47,030 nucleotides of DNA from Streptomyces sp. WM6386 (GTDB lineage: Bacteria; Actinomycetota; Actinomycetes; Streptomycetales; Streptomycetaceae): assembly GCF_000972385.1 (NCBI RefSeq), contig NZ_JXTE01000079.1, positions 1 to 47,030 of the forward strand, written 5' to 3'. A program made the translations under genes and the position numbers. Shown here one piece after another: positions 26,963 to 35,712 of the stretch (its first letter is position 1; every line of letters begins with the position of its first letter). The notes under the pieces were generated by a model. That model had not been told where the DNA came from. It saw only the letters and a program-made list of their open reading frames with translations, and made no database searches.

Positions 26963-28089
26963 CGGAGGTCGTGGCCCTTGGGGAAGACCGACAACGCTGT
27001 CCGGGCGTCGGCGAGTTCGGCGACCAGCACCTCCACCAGCCGCCCGGCGGGCAGCTCGCGCGCCATGCGGTGGCCCTGGCCGGCCCACAGGGCCATACCC
27101 TGCGCGTCCTTCGCCTTGGCGGCGGCCTTGCGCAGCGGGGACGTGAGGTGGTGGATCTCCGGGTAGGCGGCGGGGGCGTACCGGCCGTGCTCGCGCAGGA
27201 AGCGGTTGACGAGCCCGCGGGCGGGCCGGCCGGAGAAGGCACGGGTCAACTCGGTGCGGACGAACAGAGGGTTGGTGAGCGCCTGCTTGTGAACGGGCGC
27301 GGCACCGGACTCGGTGGTGGCGAGGAAGGCGGTGCCGAGCTGGGCGGCGCTGGCACCGGCTGCGAGAACGGCGGCGATCTGGCTGCCGCGCATGATGCCG
27401 CCGGCGGCGACGACGGGGATGCCGACGGTCTCGCGGATCTGCCCGAGGAGCGACAGCAGGCCTGTCCCGGTCCCGTCGTTCTCCGGGATGTCACGGTGGG
27501 TCCCCTGGTGCCCGCCGGCCTCCACGCCCTGCGCGATGACCGCGTCGGCGCCGGCCCGCTGCACGGCGAGAGCCTCCTCGGCGGTCGTCGCGGTGACGAG
27601 GGTGAAGGTTCCTGCGCGCCGCAGGGACTCCAGCACCTCGCTGCTGGGGACGCCGAAGTGGAAGGACACCACCGGCACCGGGTTGTCGAGCAGTACGGCG
27701 AGCTTGGCGTCGTATCCGTCGTCCCGGCCGCTGTCGGGGTCCCCGAGCTCGGTCTCGTACCACGAGGCCTCGCCGGACAGCTGGTGCGCGTACACCTCGA
27801 CGGCGGCCGCATAGGAGGGCGCGGCGACAGCCGCTCCGGTGGAGCCGGTGCTTGCACCGGGGTACTCCGGCTGCGGCATGAACAGATTGACCCCGAAGGG
27901 GCGTCCGGTCAGCCCCCGCAGCTGCTTGATCTCCTGATAGAGCCCGTCCGCCGTCTTGTACCCGGCGGCAAGGAACCCGAGCCCTCCGGCATCGGACACG
28001 GCGGCGACGAGCTGCGGCACGGAGACGCCGCCCGCCATAGGGGCCTGCACGATCGGATGAGGGAAAAGATCGGTCAGCGCGGAGGACAT
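26959..28089 (-). CDS. Nitronate monooxygenase family FMN protein with a repeat-encoded insert
   Basis: The 376-residue TIM-barrel flavoprotein has VQAPMAGGVSVPQLVAAVS at the N-terminus, GVNLFMPQPE, VSFHFGVPS, IAQGVEAGGHQGTH and PVVAAGGIMRG, the FMN-phosphate motifs of the 2-nitropropane dioxygenase/nitronate monooxygenase family. It may oxidise alkyl nitronates or act as a general flavin enzyme. After GVNLFMPQPE, residues 76-91 (YPGASTGSTGAAVAAP) are encoded by the 48-bp element of family C, an insertion within a surface region. ATG 28089; the stop overlaps rsmE. Confidence 0.88.
   Translation of the reverse strand: MSSALTDLFPHPIVQAPMAGGVSVPQLVAAVSDAGGLGFLAAGYKTADGLYQEIKQLRGLTGRPFGVNLFMPQPEYPGASTGSTGAAVAAPSYAAAVEVYAHQLSGEASWYETELGDPDSGRDDGYDAKLAVLLDNPVPVVSFHFGVPSSEVLESLRRAGTFTLVTATTAEEALAVQRAGADAVIAQGVEAGGHQGTHRDIPENDGTGTGLLSLLGQIRETVGIPVVAAGGIMRGSQIAAVLAAGASAAQLGTAFLATTESGAAPVHKQALTNPLFVRTELTRAFSGRPARGLVNRFLREHGRYAPAAYPEIHHLTSPLRKAAAKAKDAQGMALWAGQGHRMARELPAGRLVEVLVAELADARTALSVFPKGHDLR
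27818..27865 (-). repeat. Family C coding repeat, copy 1 (inside NMO gene)
   Basis: The 48-bp element reads on the minus strand GTACCCCGGTGCAAGC, ACCGGCTCCACCGG, then AGCGGCTGTCGCCGCGCC. It holds the dyad CCGGTGC-AA-GCACCGG and a second weak dyad. It matches 46 of 48 bases of the copy at 35023-35070 in another gene. It adds 16 codons in frame. Confidence 0.95.
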
Positions 28090-28200
28090 GACCGCATGTT
28101 GTCACGTCCTCCGAACAAGTCCGAATCCGGCCTTCCACTGGCATAGGACAGCGGAATGGGCCGCGGGTGAGGCCGCCGAACGCCCCCTGTCGACCAGCAC

Positions 28201-28334
28201 TTTTCAGCCCGTCCGGCGTTTGAGGACGAGGCCCTTTCGGGGCCGACGGGGTCTGGGGGCGGAGCCCCCGGGGACCGGGGTCGAAGGGGCAGCGCCCCTG
28301 GGGATGGGAACGGGTAAGGGCGGCGGGGGCGAGG
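28201..28334. repeat. Repeat family A, copy 4
   Basis: The copy starts TTTTCAGCCCGTCCGGCG, then TTTGAGGACGAGGCCC, the hairpin TCTGGGGGC-GGA-GCCCCCGG, GGGGTCGAAGGGGC, and AGGGGC-A-GCGCCCCT, ending GGGTAAGGGCGGCGGGGGCGA. It lies 38 bases beyond the dnaJ stop codon in the 282-base gap before the nitronate monooxygenase gene; no gene is seen there. Confidence 0.88.
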
Positions 28335-28371
28335 AAATCCCTGCCCGCAGCCGCCCTCTACCGATCACCGA

Positions 28372-29508
28372 TCACCGACCGTTGAACGCGTCCTTCAACC
28401 GCGAGAACAGCCCCTGCTGCCCGGGCTGGAACTGCCCCGTGGGCCGCTCCTCGCCCCGCAGCTTCGCCAGCTCCCGCAGCAACCGCTCCTGCTCCGGATC
28501 CAGCTTGTTCGGCGTCTGCACCTCGACATGGACGATGAGGTCACCCCGTCCACCGCCGCGCAGATGCGTGACACCACGCCCGTGCAGCGGGATCGACTGC
28601 CCGGACTGCGTGCCCGGCCGGATGTCGACCTCCTCCAGCCCGTCCAGCGTCTCCAGCGGGACCTTGGTGCCGAGAGACGCCGCGGTCATCGGGAGCGTGA
28701 CCGTGCAGTGCAGATCGTCACCACGCCGCTGGAACTGCGAGTGCGGCAGTTCGTGGATCTCGACGTACAGGTCACCGGCAGGACCCCCACCGGGCCCGAC
28801 CTCACCCTCACCGGCGAGCTGAATCCGCGTGCCGTTGTCGACACCGGCCGGAATCTTGACCGTGAGGGTGCGACGGGACCGTACGCGACCATCGCCCGCG
28901 CACTCGGGGCACGGCGTCGGAACGACCGTCCCGAACCCCTGGCACTGCGGACACGGCCGGGACGTCATGACCTGCCCCAGGAACGACCGCGTCACCTGCG
29001 ACACCTCACCGCGTCCGCGGCACATGTCACACGTCTGAGCGGAGGTCCCCGGCGCCGCGCCCTCACCACTACAGGTGGTGCACACGATCGCCGTGTCGAC
29101 CTGGATGTCCTTCGTCGTACCGAAGGCCGCCTCGTCGAGCTCGATCTCCAGCCGGATCATCGCGTCCTGGCCCCGCCGCGTACGCGACCGCGGGCCCCGC
29201 TGCGACGCCGTACCGAAGAACGCGTCCATGATGTCCGAGAAGTTCCCGAACCCACCGGCCCCGAAGCCGCCCGCGCCACCGCCGCCCGCCTGGGACAGGG
29301 GGTCGCCGCCGAGGTCGTAGACCTGCTTCTTCTGCGGGTCCGAGAGCACCTCGTAAGCGGCGTTGATCTCCTTGAACCGCTCCTGGGTCTTCGGATCAGG
29401 GTTGACATCCGGATGCAGCTCGCGTGCGAGCCGCCGGAAGGCCTTCTTGATCTCTTCCTGCGACGCGTCGCGGCGCACGCCGAGAACGGCGTAGTAGTCC
29501 GTGGCCAC
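28372..29508 (-). CDS. dnaJ: Chaperone protein DnaJ
   Basis: The 378-residue co-chaperone has the complete layout: J domain with HPD in [10 protein letters not shown] (about residues 28-38), a Gly/Phe-rich linker ([16 protein letters not shown]), four CxxCxGxG zinc modules ([32 protein letters not shown]) and C-terminal substrate-binding domains. It stimulates DnaK. GTG 29508 follows directly after the hrcA stop, so it is the second gene of a CIRCE-controlled hrcA-dnaJ operon, the DnaJ2-type arrangement of Streptomyces. Confidence 0.97.
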   Translation of the reverse strand: MATDYYAVLGVRRDASQEEIKKAFRRLARELHPDVNPDPKTQERFKEINAAYEVLSDPQKKQVYDLGGDPLSQAGGGGAGGFGAGGFGNFSDIMDAFFGTASQRGPRSRTRRGQDAMIRLEIELDEAAFGTTKDIQVDTAIVCTTCSGEGAAPGTSAQTCDMCRGRGEVSQVTRSFLGQVMTSRPCPQCQGFGTVVPTPCPECAGDGRVRSRRTLTVKIPAGVDNGTRIQLAGEGEVGPGGGPAGDLYVEIHELPHSQFQRRGDDLHCTVTLPMTAASLGTKVPLETLDGLEEVDIRPGTQSGQSIPLHGRGVTHLRGGGRGDLIVHVEVQTPNKLDPEQERLLRELAKLRGEERPTGQFQPGQQGLFSRLKDAFNGR

Positions 29509-30525
29509 TTACGACTCCGCCAGGATCTGTCCGACGTACCTCGCCACTGCGCGTACCGCTCCCATCGTTCCCGGGTAATCCATGCGGGTCGGTCCGACCA
29601 CGCCGAGCTTGGCTACTGCCTCGCCGCCCGAACCGTAGCCGACCGACACGACGGACGTGGAGTTGAGTCCCTCATAGGCGTTCTCATGACCGATGCGTAC
29701 GGTCATGCCCGAATCCCCGGCCTCACCAAGCAACTTGAGGAGCACGACCTGCTCCTCGAGGGCTTCGAGCACCGGACGGATAGTGAGGGGGAAGTCATGT
29801 CCGAAGCGGGTGAGATTGGCGGTTCCGCCGATCATCAGCCGCTCCTCGTTCTCCTCGACGAGTGTCTCCAGAAGGGTGGAGAGCACGGTCGAGACAGTGC
29901 CGCGGTCCTCCAGGTCGAAGCCCTCGGGGAGGTCCTCGACGAGCATCGGCACATCGCTGAAGCGCCGACCCGCGACCTTGCTGTTGAGCCGGGCCCGCAG
30001 ATCGGCGAGGGACGTCTCGCCGAAGGGCGCCGGGCAGTCGATCATCCGCTGCTCGACCCGCCCGGTGTCCGTGATCAGCACGAGCATCAGGCGTGCGGGT
30101 GCGAGCGCGAGCAGTTCGACATGGCGCACGGTGGACCGGGTGAGCGAGGGGTACTGCACCACCGCGACCTGCCGGGTGAGCTGCGCGAGCAGCCGTACGG
30201 TCCGCGCCACGACGTCGTCGAGATCGACGGCGCCTTCGAGGAAGTTCTGGATGGCGCGCCGCTCGGGCGCGGTCATCGGCTTGACTCCCGCGAGCTTGTC
30301 GACGAACAGCCGGTAGCCCTTGTCCGTGGGGATCCGCCCGGCACTGGTGTGCGGCTGGGCGATGAACCCCTCGTCCTCCAGGGCCGCCATGTCGTTGCGG
30401 ATCGTCGCCGGGGAGACGCCGAGGCTGTGCCGCTCGGTGAGGGCCTTGGAACCGACCGGCTCCTCGGTGCCCACATAGTCCTGGACGATGGCGCGCAGCA
30501 CCTGGAGCCTGCGTTCACTCAGCAT
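29509..30525 (-). CDS. hrcA: Heat-inducible transcription repressor HrcA
   Basis: The 338-residue protein has an N-terminal winged helix ([42 protein letters not shown] as recognition helix) and a GAF-like dimerisation domain further on. It binds CIRCE dyads and represses hrcA-dnaJ and usually groEL. ATG 30525 has GGAGGT seven bases upstream, a very strong ribosome site. A perfect CIRCE element is 39 bases upstream, so it is autoregulated. Confidence 0.97.
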   Translation of the reverse strand: MLSERRLQVLRAIVQDYVGTEEPVGSKALTERHSLGVSPATIRNDMAALEDEGFIAQPHTSAGRIPTDKGYRLFVDKLAGVKPMTAPERRAIQNFLEGAVDLDDVVARTVRLLAQLTRQVAVVQYPSLTRSTVRHVELLALAPARLMLVLITDTGRVEQRMIDCPAPFGETSLADLRARLNSKVAGRRFSDVPMLVEDLPEGFDLEDRGTVSTVLSTLLETLVEENEERLMIGGTANLTRFGHDFPLTIRPVLEALEEQVVLLKLLGEAGDSGMTVRIGHENAYEGLNSTSVVSVGYGSGGEAVAKLGVVGPTRMDYPGTMGAVRAVARYVGQILAES

Positions 30526-30563
30526 CGCGCACACCTCCAGAAGTCGTTCCCTCGGCGCCTTGC

Positions 30564-30590
30564 CTGGCACTCTGTCCGCCCGAGTGCCAG
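30564..30590. promoter_or_regulatory. CIRCE operator (HrcA binding site)
   Basis: CTGGCACTC-N9-GAGTGCCAG is a perfect 9-9-9 inverted repeat matching the CIRCE consensus TTAGCACTC-N9-GAGTGCTAA in all but the outermost bases. It sits just upstream of hrcA. Confidence 0.95.
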
Positions 30591-30664
30591 CATTCCCCGG
30601 CCCAGTGTACGGCGGTGGGGTACCGCCCGGGCAAGGTCGGTCCTGCCGCGACCGCTTGTACGGC

Positions 30665-30670
30665 TAGCGT
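30665..30670 (+). promoter_or_regulatory. Putative -10 box, leaderless promoter
   Basis: TAGCGT is six bases before the ATG at 30677 with no Shine-Dalgarno sequence; same arrangement as at 25466. Confidence 0.5.
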
Positions 30671-30676
30671 CGCCGT

Positions 30677-31408
30677 ATGACGGTGACTTGGGAAGAGCTG
30701 GGGTGGGAGAGGGTGGCGGCCGGGGTCGGGCGGTGCCGGCGGCCGGGCTGGGACTGCACAGCGGGGCTGGTCGTCGGTTCGGGGACCGCTCTGCTGATCG
30801 ACGCCGGATCGAGCCTCGGCGAGGGTGCGCGGTTGCGGGCGCAGGCCGAATCGCTCGCCGGGCATCGTGTGACCCATCTCGCGCTGACCCATCCCCACTT
30901 CGACCATGTCTTCGGGGCGGCGGCGTTCGCGGGAGCGCAGGTGTACGGGCCGGTGGGCATGGACGCGCTGTTCGACCAGCACCAGGCCCGCGAGGCACTG
31001 CGGGCGGACGCGATCCGCAACGGCCTGGACACGGCACTGGCCGACGAGGCGGTCGACGCCCTGCCCCACCCCCGCCATCATGTCTCCGGCGAGTGGACCC
31101 TCGACCTCGGCGGCGGCCGCCAGGTCCTGCTGGCGAACGTCGGCCCCGGCCATACCGGCCACGACCTCGTGGTCCTGGTCCCGGGCTCCCCCGAGGTGGT
31201 CTTCTGCGGCGACCTGGTCGAGGAGTCCGGCGAACCGCAGGCGGGCCCCGACGCCGTACCGTCGCACTGGCCGGCGGCGCTGGAGCGATTGCTGGACCTG
31301 GGCGGCGAGGACGCGCTGTACGTACCCGGTCACGGAGCGGTGGTGGACGCGGCGTTCGTACGACGGCAGCGCGACGCCCTGGCAACCCGCTTCGGCGTGT
31401 CGCGTTAG
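30677..31408 (+). CDS. MBL-fold metallo-hydrolase
   Basis: The 243-residue metallo-beta-lactamase-fold protein has the zinc motif THPHFDHVFGA (HxHxDH), a later histidine in GPGHTGHDLVVL, and FCGDLVEESGEP plus YVPGHGAVVD supplying the last ligands. Substrate unknown; glyoxalase II-like or quorum-type hydrolases share this pattern. It diverges from hrcA and is followed by the DUF3097 gene 31 bases later. It starts without a ribosome site, apparently from a leaderless promoter. Confidence 0.88.
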   Translation: MTVTWEELGWERVAAGVGRCRRPGWDCTAGLVVGSGTALLIDAGSSLGEGARLRAQAESLAGHRVTHLALTHPHFDHVFGAAAFAGAQVYGPVGMDALFDQHQAREALRADAIRNGLDTALADEAVDALPHPRHHVSGEWTLDLGGGRQVLLANVGPGHTGHDLVVLVPGSPEVVFCGDLVEESGEPQAGPDAVPSHWPAALERLLDLGGEDALYVPGHGAVVDAAFVRRQRDALATRFGVSR

Positions 31409-31426
31409 GTGATGGCCGGCTTCTCC

Positions 31427-31432
31427 TATCGT
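31427..31432 (+). promoter_or_regulatory. Putative -10 box, leaderless promoter (DUF3097 gene)
   Basis: TATCGT lies seven bases before the ATG at 31440, again without a Shine-Dalgarno sequence. Confidence 0.45.
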
Positions 31433-31439
31433 CATCCGA

Positions 31440-32243
31440 ATGCGCCAGTACTCCGCCGATCTGACCCCTCCCTGGAAGAAGCCGAAGCCCGTCCCCGAGG
31501 TCCCGGCGGAGCCCGGCCTGGTGGTCGAGGAACCCGGCACCGGTTTCTGCGGTGCGGTGATCCGCTGCGAGGCGGGCACGGTGACCCTGGAGGACCGCTT
31601 CGGCAAGCACCGGGTGTTCCCGATGGAGCCGAGGGGCTTTCTGCTGGAGGGCCGGGTGGTGACGCTCGTACGTCCCACCGGTCAGGCGCCGCCGCGGCCC
31701 ACCCGTACGGCATCCGGCTCGGTGGCGGTCCCCGGCGCCCGCGCCCGCGTGGCCCGCGCCGGCCGGATCTACGTCGAGGGCCGGCACGACGCGGAACTGG
31801 TGGAGAAGGTCTGGGGCGACGACCTGCGCATCGAGGGCGTGGTCGTGGAGTACCTGGAGGGCGTCGACGACCTCCCGTCGATCGTCGAGGAGTTCGCGCC
31901 GGGTCCGGACGCCCGTCTGGGGGTCCTGGTGGACCACTTGGTGCCGGGCACGAAGGAGTGGCGTATCGCACAGTCGGTGACCAGCGACCACGCCCTCGTC
32001 GTCGGGCACCCGTACATCGACATCTGGGAGGCGGTGAAGCCGTCGTCCCTGGGAATCGACGGCTGGCCACGGGTGCCGCACGGCCAGGACTGGAAGACGG
32101 GCGTGTGCCGGGCCCTGGGCTGGCCGCCGGAGAACACGGGCGCGGTGTGGCAGGCCATCCTGAAGCGGGTGGGGTCCTACAAGGATCTGGAGCCGGAACT
32201 ACTGGGACGGGTAGAGGAACTGATCGACTTCGTAACGGCATAA
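31440..32243 (+). CDS. DUF3097 family protein
   Basis: The 267-residue protein is of a type conserved in actinobacteria. It begins RQYSADLTPPWKKPKP, carries an N-terminal small barrel-like part (GFCGAVIRCEAGTVTLEDRFG) and a C-terminal part with RIYVEGRHDAELVEKVWGD and LGVLVDHLVPGTKEW that resembles a Toprim-type acidic site (Glu, then DxD-like acids). No function is established. The annotation is by family pattern; nucleic-acid processing is a guess. A convergent hemW gene follows, with repeat family B between. Confidence 0.85.
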   Translation: MRQYSADLTPPWKKPKPVPEVPAEPGLVVEEPGTGFCGAVIRCEAGTVTLEDRFGKHRVFPMEPRGFLLEGRVVTLVRPTGQAPPRPTRTASGSVAVPGARARVARAGRIYVEGRHDAELVEKVWGDDLRIEGVVVEYLEGVDDLPSIVEEFAPGPDARLGVLVDHLVPGTKEWRIAQSVTSDHALVVGHPYIDIWEAVKPSSLGIDGWPRVPHGQDWKTGVCRALGWPPENTGAVWQAILKRVGSYKDLEPELLGRVEELIDFVTA

Positions 32244-32266
32244 GAAACGCGAACCGTACCAACCTG

Positions 32267-32336
32267 AGGGGCGCGGGGCTGTATCGATTTGCGGCTCCGC
32301 CGCGTGGGCGCGACCAGCCACGACGAGCCCGCAGCC
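32267..32336. repeat. Repeat family B, copy 2
   Basis: This 70-bp copy lies in the 127-base gap between the convergent DUF3097 and hemW genes, in the same orientation as the copy at 19096 and with about 90% identity. It contains the GCGGC-TCC-GCCGC hairpin. Confidence 0.9.
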
Positions 32337-32370
32337 GCCAGACCACAATGCCCGGCACCCCAGTGGGCGC

Positions 32371-33612
32371 CTAGTCCACCAGATCCCGCACCACCGCATC
32401 CGCCAGCAACCGCCCCCGCAGGGTGAGCACCGCACGCCCCGCGCCATACGGCTCCTCCTGGAGAAGCCCGTCCGACAGAGCCCGGCGGGAGGCCCGGAGC
32501 CCCTCCTCCCGCAGCAGCGACAGCGGCACCCCCTCCAGAAGCCGCAGCTCCAGCAGGATCCGCTCGACCCGTCGGTCCTCCGCGGACAGAAGCTCACGCC
32601 CCGCCCCCGGCGATCGCCCCGCCGCCAGAGCCCCCGCGTACGCCCCGGGATGCTTGACGTTCCACCAGCGCACCCCGCCCACGTGGGAGTGCGCGCCGGG
32701 GCCCGCGCCCCACCAGTCGGCGCCGCGCCAGTACAGCTCGTTGTGGAGGCAGCGCCCCGCCTCCGAGGTGGCCCAGTTCGACACCTCGTACCACTCGAAC
32801 CCCGCGGCCGAGAACGTGTCCTCCGCGATCAGATACCGGTCCGCGTGCACGTCGTCGTCGGTCATCGGGACCTCGCCGCGCCGGATACGACGGGCCAGCT
32901 GCGTGCCCTCCTCGACGATCAGCGCATACGCGCTGACGTGGTCCGGGCCCGCACCGATCGCCGCGTCCAGCGAGGCCCGCCAGTCGTCGTCCGACTCACC
33001 CGGGGTGCCGTAGATCAGGTCCAGATTGACGTGCGAGAACCCGGCCGCCCGGGCCTCCGCCACGCACGCCTCGGGGCGGCCCGGGGTGTGGGTACGGTCG
33101 AGCACCTTCAGCACGTGCTGCCGCGCGCTCTGCATGCCGAAGGAGATCCGGTTGAAGCCGCCCTGCCGCAGGGTGGCCAGATACGCCGGGTCCACCGACT
33201 CCGGGTTCGCCTCCGTCGTCACCTCCGCGTCCGGCGCCAGACCGAACTCGTCACGGATGGCCGCCAGCATCCGTACGAGATCGTCCGCGGCCAGCAGGGT
33301 CGGCGTACCGCCGCCGACGAACACCGTGCGGACCTGGCGCGGGTCGTCGCCGAGGACCTTGCGGGCGAGGCGGATCTCGTCGATCAGGGTGTCGGCGTAG
33401 TTGTCGCGGGAGGCCAGCACACCACCCGTGCCGCGCAGCTCGGTCGCCGTGTAGGTGTTGAAGTCGCAGTAGCCGCAGCGGGTCGCGCAGTACGGAACGT
33501 GCAGGTAGAACCCGAGGGGGCGGGCGTCGGCCCCGGCGAGCGCGGATGCGGGGAGCGCGCCGTCGTCGGGGACGGGCTCGCCGTCGGGGAGTGCGGAAGG
33601 CATGTCCTCCAT
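32371..33612 (-). CDS. hemW: Heme chaperone HemW (radical SAM, HemN-like)
   Basis: The 413-residue radical SAM protein has HVPYCATRCGYCDF carrying the [4Fe-4S] CxxxCxxC. Downstream are VRTVFVGGGTPTLL, TEANPESVD and RISFGMQS, then the C-terminal HemN_C domain. HemW proteins lack coproporphyrinogen oxidase activity and are thought to deliver heme; HemN-like annotation is common. The ATG at 33612 is used; an ATG at 33603 has GGAGG only two bases upstream. Neighbour of lepA in many actinobacteria; here a signalling island separates them. Confidence 0.93.
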   Translation of the reverse strand: MEDMPSALPDGEPVPDDGALPASALAGADARPLGFYLHVPYCATRCGYCDFNTYTATELRGTGGVLASRDNYADTLIDEIRLARKVLGDDPRQVRTVFVGGGTPTLLAADDLVRMLAAIRDEFGLAPDAEVTTEANPESVDPAYLATLRQGGFNRISFGMQSARQHVLKVLDRTHTPGRPEACVAEARAAGFSHVNLDLIYGTPGESDDDWRASLDAAIGAGPDHVSAYALIVEEGTQLARRIRRGEVPMTDDDVHADRYLIAEDTFSAAGFEWYEVSNWATSEAGRCLHNELYWRGADWWGAGPGAHSHVGGVRWWNVKHPGAYAGALAAGRSPGAGRELLSAEDRRVERILLELRLLEGVPLSLLREEGLRASRRALSDGLLQEEPYGAGRAVLTLRGRLLADAVVRDLVD

Positions 33613-33639
33613 TGTCCAGGACCGTGGCGACTGCTCCGG

Positions 33640-35610
33640 CTACTCCGCCTGGAGCACCAGCAGCGCAAGATCGTCCTCCGGCGGCCCTACGCCGAACTCG
33701 TGCACCAGCCGTCTGATGCGTTCCGCGAGCAGGGGGGCGGTGAGCCCGGCGCAGCCGGCGAGCGCCGTCGCGAGGCCGTCGCCGTCGTCGAACTGGCGGG
33801 GGCCGCAGCGCCGCTCCGTCACCCCGTCCGTGACGACGAGCAGGGTGTCGCCGGGCCGCAGCTCGAAGGTCTCGCTGGTGTACGTCTCGTCCTCGACGAC
33901 CCCGAGCAGGGTCTGCGGCCGGGCGGCGGTGCGGACCTCGCCGCCCGCACCGAGGAGCAGCGGCAGTGGATGCCCGGCGGAGGCGAGGGTGCAGCGCACA
34001 CCGCCGTCGAAGGGGGCCAGCTCGCCGTAGAGGAGGGAGAGGAAGCGGGTCTGGGGGCCGTCGCCGGTCAGGGACTGGCCGCCCGCGGCGATCAGTGCGC
34101 GGGCGGCGGCGTCGGCGGCCTCCGTGGCATCGTCGAGGAGCAGCTGGTTGAGGCGGTCCAGGACGTCGGCGACGCGGTAGCCCTCGCGGGCGAGGAGCCG
34201 CAGCCAGGGGCGGGCCAGGCCGATCACCACGGCGGCCTCGGGCCCCTTGCCCTGGACGTCGCCGACGGCGAAGCACCAGCGGCCGTCGCCGGCCGGGAAG
34301 AGGTCGTAGAAGTCGCCGCTGGGACCGCCTTTGTCGCACGGCTCGTACACCAGCGCGCTGTGCATCCCCGGGATCTCCGCGACGGCGCCGGGCAGCAGCC
34401 CGCGCTGGAGGACGGCGCTGATGGTGGCCTGGCGGGCGTACTGGCGGGCCGCGCCGATGGCGAGGGCGACCCGGCGGCCGAGGTCCTCGACCAGGCCGGT
34501 GATCTCGTCGGGGAAGCGGAGCAGCCCGGAGCGTCCGATGACGAGCGTGCCGAGCGGCCGGCCGCCCGCGATCAGCCGGTACGCCAGTGCCGAGCCGTGC
34601 GCCCCGTGCACGCCCAGCGCGTCGCCGGGCCAGGGGAACGGCACGGGCCCGGAGCGCGGCGGGTCCAGCGGTCTGGGCGGGTCCTTCTCCAGGGCCCGGC
34701 GCAGTTCCTCGATACGGCTCTCGTGGCCGTGCCAGACGCGGGCGAGCCGTGGGCCCACCCCGCCGGTCCCGTCGCCGCCCCATCCGCCGCCGCGCCCCAT
34801 GTGTTCGTCCTCCAGCCACACCGCGCACCAGTCGGCGAGCCGCGGCACGATCAGCTGTCCGGCGAGGGCGGCGACCAGGTCCTCGTCGAGCTGTCCGGCG
34901 AGCAGGTCGGAGGCCTCGGCGAGGAAGGACAGCGCGCCGCGGTTGAGCCACTCCCGGTCGCGTTCGGCGCGCCGGGGCTCGGGGGCGAGGACCCCGGCGA
35001 TCTCCAGGCCGTGCACGCCCGCGTACCCCGGTGCAAGCACCGGCTCCACTGGAGCGGCTGACGCCGCGCCCCCTTTCGCCCCCGCGTGCGCCCCACTCTG
35101 CCCCACGGCGGCGCTGTCCTCCTCGGTCAGCCGCGCCCACACGGTCTTGGTGCCCTTGCGGTAGGTGATGCCCCAGGACTCGGCGAGGGTGGCCACGAGG
35201 CGCAGTCCGCGGCCGTACTCCGGTGTCTCGTACGACGGTTCGCCCATGCCGTCGCGCGGGGCGCGCGAGGGGTGCTGGTCGGCGACCTCGACGACGAGGG
35301 CACCGGTCTCCGTCTCCAGACGGCACTCCAGATCGACGTCGGTGCCGGCGTGCACGACCGCGTTGGTGACGAGTTCGCTGACGACCACCACGGCGTCGTC
35401 GGCCAGCCGGTCGGTGAGCGGCGCCGTGCCGGGCAGGCCCAGTTCGGCCCACTCGGAGAGGGCGGCGCGCAGGAGTGCGCGGGCGGCGCCCGGCGCGAGG
35501 GAGCTACCCGCAAGGGTGGCGTGCGCCCGGGCGTACGGAAGCACACTCCTGTGCACAGGGGCATCACAAGCACCAGGATCGGTCTCCCGTTGCGCCGGAA
35601 TGCCCCCCAT
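33640..35610 (-). CDS. SpoIIE-type phosphatase with RsbW-like ATPase and GAF domains
   Basis: The 656-residue protein has three parts. An N-terminal histidine-kinase-like ATPase covers about residues 30-165 (ADDAVVVVSELVTNAVVHAG N-box, YGRGLRLVATLAESWG). A GAF domain follows at about 205-400, then a C-terminal SpoIIE/PP2C domain (SGDFYDLFPAG, FAVGDVQGKGPEAA, PPEDDLALLVL with the metal-binding acids). Such proteins act as partner-switching regulators: kinase toward an anti-sigma antagonist plus its phosphatase. ATG 35610 has GGGGAG six bases upstream; a GTG at 35643 adds 11 residues. Residues ~181-196, the linker between ATPase and GAF, are encoded by the family C repeat. It diverges from the poly-HAMP kinase. 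Confidence 0.9.
   Translation of the reverse strand: MGGIPAQRETDPGACDAPVHRSVLPYARAHATLAGSSLAPGAARALLRAALSEWAELGLPGTAPLTDRLADDAVVVVSELVTNAVVHAGTDVDLECRLETETGALVVEVADQHPSRAPRDGMGEPSYETPEYGRGLRLVATLAESWGITYRKGTKTVWARLTEEDSAAVGQSGAHAGAKGGAASAAPVEPVLAPGYAGVHGLEIAGVLAPEPRRAERDREWLNRGALSFLAEASDLLAGQLDEDLVAALAGQLIVPRLADWCAVWLEDEHMGRGGGWGGDGTGGVGPRLARVWHGHESRIEELRRALEKDPPRPLDPPRSGPVPFPWPGDALGVHGAHGSALAYRLIAGGRPLGTLVIGRSGLLRFPDEITGLVEDLGRRVALAIGAARQYARQATISAVLQRGLLPGAVAEIPGMHSALVYEPCDKGGPSGDFYDLFPAGDGRWCFAVGDVQGKGPEAAVVIGLARPWLRLLAREGYRVADVLDRLNQLLLDDATEAADAAARALIAAGGQSLTGDGPQTRFLSLLYGELAPFDGGVRCTLASAGHPLPLLLGAGGEVRTAARPQTLLGVVEDETYTSETFELRPGDTLLVVTDGVTERRCGPRQFDDGDGLATALAGCAGLTAPLLAERIRRLVHEFGVGPPEDDLALLVLQAE
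35023..35070 (+). repeat. Family C coding repeat, copy 2 (inside phosphatase gene)
   Basis: The 48-bp element reads on the plus strand GTACCCCGGTGCAAGC, ACCGGCTCCACTGG, AGCGGCTGACGCCGCGCC. The two differences from the copy at 27818 are single bases. It is antisense to the phosphatase gene, giving the peptide GAASAAPVEPVLAPGY, unlike the other copy. Confidence 0.95.
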
Positions 35611-35712
35611 GTCCCGCTCCCCGAGCAGTTCGAACGAATACACCTCGGTCAGTGCGGACAGAGTGACAGACTGGCCACGCCCATAAGCGCCGAGTTACCG
35701 AAGTGGGCCGCC

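Noticed and set aside
28528..31464. 978-codon open frame on the plus strand opposite dnaJ and hrcA
   Set aside because: It is the shadow of high-GC genes; dnaJ, hrcA and the MBL gene on the proper frames have clear domains and CIRCE control, while this frame shows low-complexity composition and no motif.
35086..35712. N-terminal extension of the poly-HAMP kinase upstream of 35713
   Set aside because: The open frame continues upstream but overlaps the divergent phosphatase gene and has shadow composition. ATG 35713 gives a sensible start.
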